Shown here: positions 13,599 to 15,221 of the stretch, in pieces
How positions within the stretch are numbered: position 1 is the first letter of the stretch
How the letters are laid out: the number at the start of each line of letters is the position of its first letter
Source of the DNA: Firmicutes bacterium UBA6648
GTDB taxonomy: Bacteria; Bacillota; Clostridia; Peptostreptococcales; Anaerovoracaceae
Assembly (NCBI GenBank): GCA_002455605.1
Contig: DKLE01000171.1
Coordinates: 1-15,221, forward strand
DNA length: 15,221 bases
Reading direction: 5' to 3'
Notes under the pieces: generated by a model
Told to the model about the DNA's origin: nothing
Seen by the model: the letters and a program-made list of their open reading frames with translations, nothing else
Databases searched by the model: none
Position numbers and translations under genes: made by a program

Positions 13599-14142
13599 AT
13601 GGAAAGGATTGTTTTAGTTGGAGGTAATGGTTATATCGGTCGAGAGGTTACAAGGCAGTGGCTGAAAAGAGATCTGGAGGCACAAATCTATGTAACGCAG
13701 AAGTGACCGACAGGAAATTAAGGACGCACGTGTTCATCACATACAGGTAGATGTTAATGATGCTACGGCATTTGACAATGCTTTGCCTGAAAAAATTGAT
13801 TACATCGTTAACCTTACCTATGGCAGCATGGACGCAATGAAATCTATTCGTGATTTTGCTGAAAAGCATGGTGCACAAGCGATAGGAAATATCGGCGTTT
13901 GTGATATGAAAGCACCAGGGCTTGCTGATTTTATAAATATGAAGAGGAATGAACTGAACTATTTGCAAGACGGTACTGTTCGTGTTGAGAATGTCGACAT
14001 AACAGTTGCTTATGGAGCGGATCGTGATGACGATATGGCAAAAGTGATTCAAGCTGGACACTTTGATAGTGCGCCGCCTGTACGTGTTGAAATTGTAGCT
14101 TGTCAGCTTATTGACCAGCTTACAAAAAACTGGCTGGCGTAA
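13599..14142 (+). pseudogene. NAD(P)-binding oxidoreductase/epimerase-like gene, frameshifted
   Basis: ATG 13599, 8 nt after AAGGAGG, opens a Rossmann start, MERIVLVGGNGYIGREVTRQ, with GxxGxxG at residues 8-14. This frame stops at 13704-13706. In the next frame the protein continues from about 13696 (RRSDRQEIKDARVHHIQVDV, then NALPEKIDYIVNLTYG) to the stop at 14140-14142. Together they would make a protein of about 180 residues of the atypical short-chain or NmrA-like type. A one-base insertion or two-base deletion near 13690-13700 explains the break; it could be a sequencing error. The gene lies 71 nt before an Rrf2 regulator. This pairing recalls ywnB-ywnA of Bacillus, where an NAD(P)-binding protein gene lies beside the Rrf2-type gene. 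Confidence 0.75.
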
Positions 14143-14213
14143 TATAATTATCCCCACGCTTTTATTGCATTTTAGAATATGTGTTGTTACAATGATACGA
14201 GGAGGTGAGAATT

Positions 14214-14696
14214 ATGCGAGTAAGCACGCAGTTTCCCATTGCGGTTCATGCGCTTCTTATGGTTGCATATTTCCCAGACATTCGTGTTACTAGTGAAATG
14301 GTTGCAGAAAGCGTGGGGAATAACCCTGTCATTATTAGAAATATATATGGGAAATTAAAGAAAGCAGATCTTTTATATGTTCAGCGTGGTACGGGAGATA
14401 CAAAACTAAAAAAGCCTGCAAATGAAATCACTTTATGGGATATTTATAAAGCCGTAGAAACGGACGTGGTAAGCGAGGTTTTCAAATTTCCCGATACATT
14501 GTCAGAAGTATGTCCTATAGGTGGATCGATTCGCGAATTACTGCTTATACATCTTCAAGACGGGATTAATGCGTTGGAAAATTCACTTTCTGCAACAACA
14601 ATAGAAGAACTTCGAGTTGAAATTGAAGCACATATCAATCGAAAAATAGATTTGCCAGCTATTGTTGCTTGGTACAAAGAAAATGGTTTTGTATAG
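14214..14696 (+). CDS. Rrf2-family transcriptional regulator (YwnA-like)
   Basis: This 160-residue protein has an N-terminal winged helix (STQFPIAVHALLMVAYF, then SVGNNPVIIRNIYGKLKKAD) and the wing GTGDTKLKKPANEITLWDIY, characteristic of the Rrf2 family. It has only one cysteine in the region where IscR and NsrR carry three Fe-S ligands (EVCPIGG), so it is probably not an iron-sulphur regulator but a YwnA/CymR-like one. ATG 14214 is 7 nt after GAGGAGGTG; the GTG at 14205 inside that ribosome binding site is less likely. It most likely represses the strong promoter at 13521-13549 through the long palindrome there. Confidence 0.82.
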   Translation: MRVSTQFPIAVHALLMVAYFPDIRVTSEMVAESVGNNPVIIRNIYGKLKKADLLYVQRGTGDTKLKKPANEITLWDIYKAVETDVVSEVFKFPDTLSEVCPIGGSIRELLLIHLQDGINALENSLSATTIEELRVEIEAHINRKIDLPAIVAWYKENGFV

Positions 14697-14801
14697 CATG
14701 TTAGTATAGAAAGAATAGAGAAAAGGTCATTATTGCACACTCAAGGCACGTGGCGATTTGTGTCAAACTATGCGGAGAATAGGACTTATAAATTAAAATA
14801 T

Positions 14802-14806
14802 GGAGG
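14802..14806 (+). promoter_or_regulatory. Ribosome binding site that points to a TTG start
   Basis: GGAGG lies directly on the ATG at 14800 and is therefore unusable for it, but is 8 nt before TTG 14815. The TTG is followed by NIQIFGKTKC, where homologues normally begin. Confidence 0.65.
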
Positions 14807-14814
14807 AATTATTT

Positions 14815-15156
14815 TTGAATATACAAATATTTGGAAAAACCAAATGCTTCGATACAAAGAAAGCTGAGAGATACTTTAAAGAGCGTGGAATCAAATATCA
14901 GCTCATTGATATTATTCAGAAAGGAATGAGCAAAGGGGAATTAAGCAGTGTTAAGCAAGCAGTGGGCGGATATGAAAATCTAATTGATCCCAACTGCAAA
15001 GATAAGCAATTATTGGGGCTAGTTAAGTATCTTAGAGAGGAAGATAAAGGAGAAAAAATTCTTGAAAATCCCAAGTTAATTAAGACACCAGTTGTTCGTA
15101 ATGGAAATAAAGCAACAGTTGGTTATGAAGCAGATGTATGGAAAAGTTGGGAATAG
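14815..15156 (+). CDS. ArsC/Spx-family thioredoxin-fold protein
   Basis: This 113-residue protein has the ArsC-like thioredoxin fold: NIQIFGKTKCFDTKKAERYF at the N-terminus with a single Cys at position 11 (CFDT), a central GGYENLIDPNCKDKQLL helix, and LIKTPVVRNGNKATVG with the cis-proline. Family members are glutaredoxin-coupled arsenate reductases or Spx-type regulators. The classic ArsC motif CxxS and the Spx CxxC are both absent, so the biochemical role is open. The start is probably TTG 14815, since the ribosome binding site overlaps the ATG at 14800. It lies 118 nt after the Rrf2 gene; both the regulator and this protein fit a redox theme. No terminator with a T-run follows before the window ends. 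Confidence 0.78.
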   Translation: MNIQIFGKTKCFDTKKAERYFKERGIKYQLIDIIQKGMSKGELSSVKQAVGGYENLIDPNCKDKQLLGLVKYLREEDKGEKILENPKLIKTPVVRNGNKATVGYEADVWKSWE

Positions 15157-15221
15157 TGAAGGGAAGACGCTTGATGAAGAGGCCAGCGTCCGGGAATATA
15201 TAATGATGAAAACAGCGTAAT

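Noticed and set aside
13648..14157. 169-residue minus-strand ORF
   Set aside because: It is the antisense shadow of the Rossmann-fold gene, whose + strand halves both carry family motifs.
15166..15190. GACGCT/AGCGTC hairpin after the ArsC-like gene as a terminator
   Set aside because: The stem has a 13-nt loop and is followed by CGGGAAT with no T-run.
1..15221. CRISPR array, tRNA or rRNA genes
   Set aside because: No regularly spaced repeats, cloverleaf-like sequences or conserved rRNA segments were seen on either strand.

Overview
This window looks like low-GC Bacillota DNA, most likely a gut Clostridia or Lachnospiraceae-type genome. The basis is strong AGGAGG-type ribosome binding sites, AT-rich spacers, Mef-family efflux, desulfoferrodoxin-like chemistry and paired SMR pumps. 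It reads as accessory DNA: a patchwork of small resistance, redox and unknown-function cassettes separated by remnants of mobile elements. Every convincing gene is on the + strand. The only minus-strand candidate is one short uncertain ORF at 13077-13247.

Left edge (1-1620). The 3' end of an IS21-like istA and a complete istB overlap by 8 nt. After the IS comes a short G-rich stretch that resembles phage DNA, then the 3' part of a large serine recombinase gene broken inside its zinc ribbon, closed by a terminator.

Unknown-function cassette (1794-5268). Three tightly packed genes encode a GIY-YIG-fold protein that has lost its signature tyrosines, a DUF6530-like protein, and a NorD-like protein joining a MoxR-type AAA+ ATPase to a VWA domain. 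A small palindrome separates them from a regulator that fuses an XRE helix-turn-helix to a desulforedoxin-type CxxC/CC centre and a superoxide-reductase-like domain. This is the best candidate for an undescribed system.

Macrolide-type region (5338-10095). A consensus-like promoter, the leader peptide MTASMRLR, an attenuator hairpin and a second terminator precede a Mef-family efflux gene. No msr(D) ABC-F gene follows. Instead there are a nucleotidyltransferase and a methyltransferase coupled by ATGA, an HD-domain hydrolase, a grpB gene with an internal deletion, and a P-loop kinase-like ATPase.

Scar region (10096-10970). It holds degenerate ORFs, a probable 3' tail of a 23S rRNA uracil methyltransferase gene (a known integration target) with its terminator, and the 5' fragment of an AAA ATPase gene.

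Drug-efflux unit (10971-12918). A MerR regulator with a GyrI-like ligand domain precedes a two-gene SMR pump. The pump promoter has a 19-bp spacer containing a 17-bp dyad, the hallmark of MerR control.

Right edge (12919-15221). A gene-poor stretch leads to a perfect-consensus promoter whose -10 lies in a very long inverted repeat. It drives a frameshifted NAD(P)-binding protein gene followed by an Rrf2-family (YwnA-like) regulator. The last gene is an ArsC/Spx-family protein that probably starts at TTG.
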